Assembly: GCA_033809415.1 (NCBI GenBank)
Contig: JAPXLT010000269.1
Coordinates: forward strand, 1 to 6,324
Direction of reading: 5' to 3'
Source of the DNA: JAQVUB01 sp033809415
GTDB lineage: Bacteria > Verrucomicrobiota > Lentisphaeria > Oligosphaerales > Oligosphaeraceae
DNA: 6,324 nt
Below the pieces are notes generated by a model. The model searched no databases, was not told where the DNA came from, and saw only the letters and a list, made by a program, of their open reading frames with translations. Below are positions 4,706 to 6,324 of the stretch, piece by piece. The position numbers were made by a program, and so were the translations under genes. Numbering within the stretch: the stretch's first letter is position 1; each line of letters opens with the position of its first letter.

Positions 4706-6118
4706 TTAACGTTTGATCACCGTTCCCAGTTCACGCCGGGTCAGGATCCAGATGCCAATTCCGGATATAATCCCGGTGCGGATCAGAACCAGGTTCACAA
4801 AAGCCCATCCGATACGGCGATATTCCACCAGATTGCCCTTGATCAAATCCGAAGTCGCATCCAGATCGTCGACAGATACCACCGCAACACTAACCAGCTG
4901 GGCAAATTTATGTGCTGCCTTGTCAACAAATCCCTTATATTGATACGATCCATCCTCATTCTGCAACGGCGCAGTAATCGCTGCCTGCACACTGAACCCG
5001 ATGACCAGATAGGAAATCGCGGCGAAGGCGGCGACTGGGGTCGAAAAAGCGGCTCCTACGGTGCACCCCAATGCTGCCAGGAAGGCAATCTGGAATGTAG
5101 CCAGGACTAGCGAGCGCAGATAATTATTCAGGAAGCCTGTGACTTTGCAAAGGATCACCGGGCGATCCTTGGCATGGAAAACTGCGGAAGCAGCCTTGCC
5201 CTGCCCCCAGAATTCCTGCGGCAGATTAATAAAGCGCACCACGACCCGGTACCCGTTCTCCACATCAACAACTTGTGCCGCCGACACCGGAATCTCCTGG
5301 AACGTCCCCCCGGGAATGCGCATATGCATCATGGCAAAGGGTTCTCCGGCTTGCTCCCGTGCAGCCGGGATCAGGAAGCCCCAGAAACATGGAATCATCA
5401 GCTGATTCGTATCGGAGGTATCGCCGGAATACATTCGATAGCGCAGAAAGAGGACATCATCGGATGACGCGGTCTTGACATTGTTGTACACCCAGGTTTT
5501 CTGGTCGCCAGGTTTGACTTCACCTTCCTGGGCAATCAGAGTTCGCCGGATTTCGCCCTTGACTGCCTGGGGGTTGTGTTGCTGTTCAACACTGCCGGAG
5601 GCCAGACGGCGCTGATATTCCTGCTCGATGCGTTGCCCCAGATTAATAGGTTCCGGATAAAAGGTGCGCCTTCCCACCAGGGTTTCCATTTCCAGGCGTT
5701 CCCTTTCCTCGTCGGAAAACTTTCCTCTGCTGACCCGCCATTGGATGAGGAAATAGATAATCATGCAGGAGATCAGCAGGATGACCACGTGCATGACAAA
5801 GACGCCGGCCCATTTTCCCAGCCAGATCAGCCAGCGCGGGCATGGTTTGCACACGACCATGTGCAGATTATACGCCTCGATTTCGCGTGAAAGCAGCGAA
5901 CACGCCAACCACAAAGTGGTTGTCGAGATTAGAGCTACCACTACATTCAGTGAATAGGTCAATGAAATCTGTACCAAGCCGATTGCAGTGCCATCACCGG
6001 AAACGGTCATCGGCAACAAAAAAACGGCAAGGATGATCAAAACAAATAAAACATGGAAGACCTTTGAACGCATTGCCGAGCGCATGGTCTGTTTCATGAT
6101 TGCAAAAAAAGCCTTCAC
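4706..6118 (-). CDS. ABC-2-type transporter permease, 6 predicted membrane segments
   Basis: Likely the membrane subunit of an ABC-2 (exporter/NosY-like) transporter in the inner membrane; substrate unknown. Seen in the 470-residue product: hydrophobic segments at about 21-40, 50-75, 97-126, 333-355, 359-381 and 438-460. Between segments 2 and 3 lies a KPCPRW...GKW stretch (residues 91-103), matching the KPVxRxxxxxGK signature common in ABC-2 permeases. The C-terminus ends in a short basic tail after an RREL motif, also typical. A hydrophilic domain of roughly 200 residues (127-332) sits between segments 3 and 4 and is probably periplasmic. The GTG start is chosen because AGGGG lies 7 nt upstream (6126-6130) and a promoter lies just beyond. 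An in-frame ATG at 6097 has no better context. No ATP-binding partner is encoded in the window, so it must lie beyond the right edge or elsewhere. The TPR-like gene follows 51 nt downstream. The family call is firm; the transported molecule cannot be inferred. Confidence 0.85.
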   Translation of the reverse strand: MKAFFAIMKQTMRSAMRSKVFHVLFVLIILAVFLLPMTVSGDGTAIGLVQISLTYSLNVVVALISTTTLWLACSLLSREIEAYNLHMVVCKPCPRWLIWLGKWAGVFVMHVVILLISCMIIYFLIQWRVSRGKFSDEERERLEMETLVGRRTFYPEPINLGQRIEQEYQRRLASGSVEQQHNPQAVKGEIRRTLIAQEGEVKPGDQKTWVYNNVKTASSDDVLFLRYRMYSGDTSDTNQLMIPCFWGFLIPAAREQAGEPFAMMHMRIPGGTFQEIPVSAAQVVDVENGYRVVVRFINLPQEFWGQGKAASAVFHAKDRPVILCKVTGFLNNYLRSLVLATFQIAFLAALGCTVGAAFSTPVAAFAAISYLVIGFSVQAAITAPLQNEDGSYQYKGFVDKAAHKFAQLVSVAVVSVDDLDATSDLIKGNLVEYRRIGWAFVNLVLIRTGIISGIGIWILTRRELGTVIKR

Positions 6119-6125
6119 CAGTCAT

Positions 6126-6130
6126 CCCCT
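6126..6130 (-). promoter_or_regulatory. Ribosome binding site deciding the GTG start of the permease
   Basis: AGGGG on the minus strand, 7 nt before GTG at 6118. It supports the GTG rather than the downstream in-frame ATG at 6097. Confidence 0.65.
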
Positions 6131-6150
6131 GTTATGTGATGGGTTGTCGC

Positions 6151-6165
6151 CTACCTGATTGGTAG
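6151..6165 (-). promoter_or_regulatory. Dyad/stem-loop at the predicted transcript 5' end
   Basis: A perfect 5-bp inverted repeat CTACC-TGATT-GGTAG begins right where the predicted transcript starts. It could be a repressor operator overlapping the start site or a 5'-terminal hairpin that protects the messenger. The stem is short, so chance is possible. Confidence 0.35.
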
Positions 6166-6172
6166 ATTTGTT

Positions 6173-6201
6173 AGTATAATTTTCCCAAGCGGATTTTTCA
6201 A
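6173..6201 (-). promoter_or_regulatory. sigma70-type promoter for the permease transcript
   Basis: On the minus strand TTGAAA (6201-6196) and TATACT (6178-6173) are separated by exactly 17 bp, close to the bacterial consensus TTGACA-17-TATAAT. The predicted start of transcription is near 6166, giving a leader of about 48 nt before the GTG at 6118. Nothing else in this gap is as good a match. It should drive the permease and, by read-through, the TPR-like gene. Confidence 0.7.
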
Positions 6202-6238
6202 CCCGAAGAAGTGTTTTTATGAGTGATTGTCGGACAAA

Positions 6239-6324
6239 ACACGGACGGGACACGGACGGGACACGGACGGGACACGGACGGGACACGGACGGGACACGGA
6301 CGGGACACGGACGGGACACGGACG
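6239..6324 (-). repeat. 11-bp tandem array, GTCCGTGT core, running off the right edge
   Basis: The plus-strand unit ACACGGACGGG is repeated seven times without a mismatch (first unit 6239-6249) plus nine bases of an eighth, so eight ACACGGAC octamers are visible. A degenerate unit (TGTCGGAC, 6228-6235, followed by AAA) precedes the array in the same 11-bp phase. On the minus strand the core is GTCCGTGT with a CCC spacer. The period is near one helical turn, so the copies face one side of the DNA. The open frame across it (with repeating SRPCPVRVP) is only a by-product of the repeat. Confidence 0.95.

Noticed and set aside
6122..6319. Minus-strand open frame through the right tandem array
   Set aside because: Most of its codons come from the 11-bp repeat (SRPCPVRVP repeated); no ribosome site, and it overlaps the promoter of the permease.
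81..6324. Repeats considered as CRISPR arrays
   Set aside because: Units are 10-11 bp with spacers of 0-3 bp; there are no 25-40 bp repeats with unique spacers and no cas genes.

Overview
The window carries six protein genes, all on the minus strand, so transcription runs from right to left. Gene content and intergenic repeats suggest a free-living Gram-negative bacterium of the Planctomycetes-Verrucomicrobia-Lentisphaerae kind. The pointers are an ExbB/ExbD-type inner-membrane pair, a membrane-anchored TPR-like protein beside an ABC-2 permease, and intergenic elements that resemble dispersed repeats I associate with those phyla. This assignment rests on pattern memory and is tentative.

Right to left: (1) an 11-bp tandem array runs off the right edge (6239-6324). 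(2) A clean sigma70-type promoter (6173-6201) with a small dyad just downstream drives an ABC-2-type permease (4706-6118, GTG start with a good Shine-Dalgarno site). (3) A short 10-bp-unit repeat separates the permease from a 535-residue membrane-anchored, TPR-like protein (3047-4654), probably in the same transcript. (4) A 542-bp gene-free stretch (2505-3046) is packed with several repeat types and hairpins. (5) A tightly packed four-gene operon follows: an ExbB/TolQ-like channel protein (1809-2504), an ExbD/TolR-like protein (1278-1808), a single-pass protein with a TonB-like C-terminus (451-1281) and an 88-residue membrane zinc-ribbon protein (188-454). The junctions are an abutting TGA/GTG and two ATGA overlaps. 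(6) The left end (1-187) holds further repeats, including a short array of the same octamer found at the right end but in opposite orientation.

The operon layout suggests an energised envelope-spanning complex of the ExbB-ExbD-TonB type. However, the residues that usually carry protons appear to be absent in both channel subunits (Gly where ExbB has Glu176, Ser or Val where ExbD has its membrane Asp). That is the most interesting observation here. The other notable signal is the density and placement of short intergenic repeats: arrays of GTCCGTGT at an exact 11-bp period at both ends of the window, and a 10-bp-unit element downstream of three genes in the same orientation.
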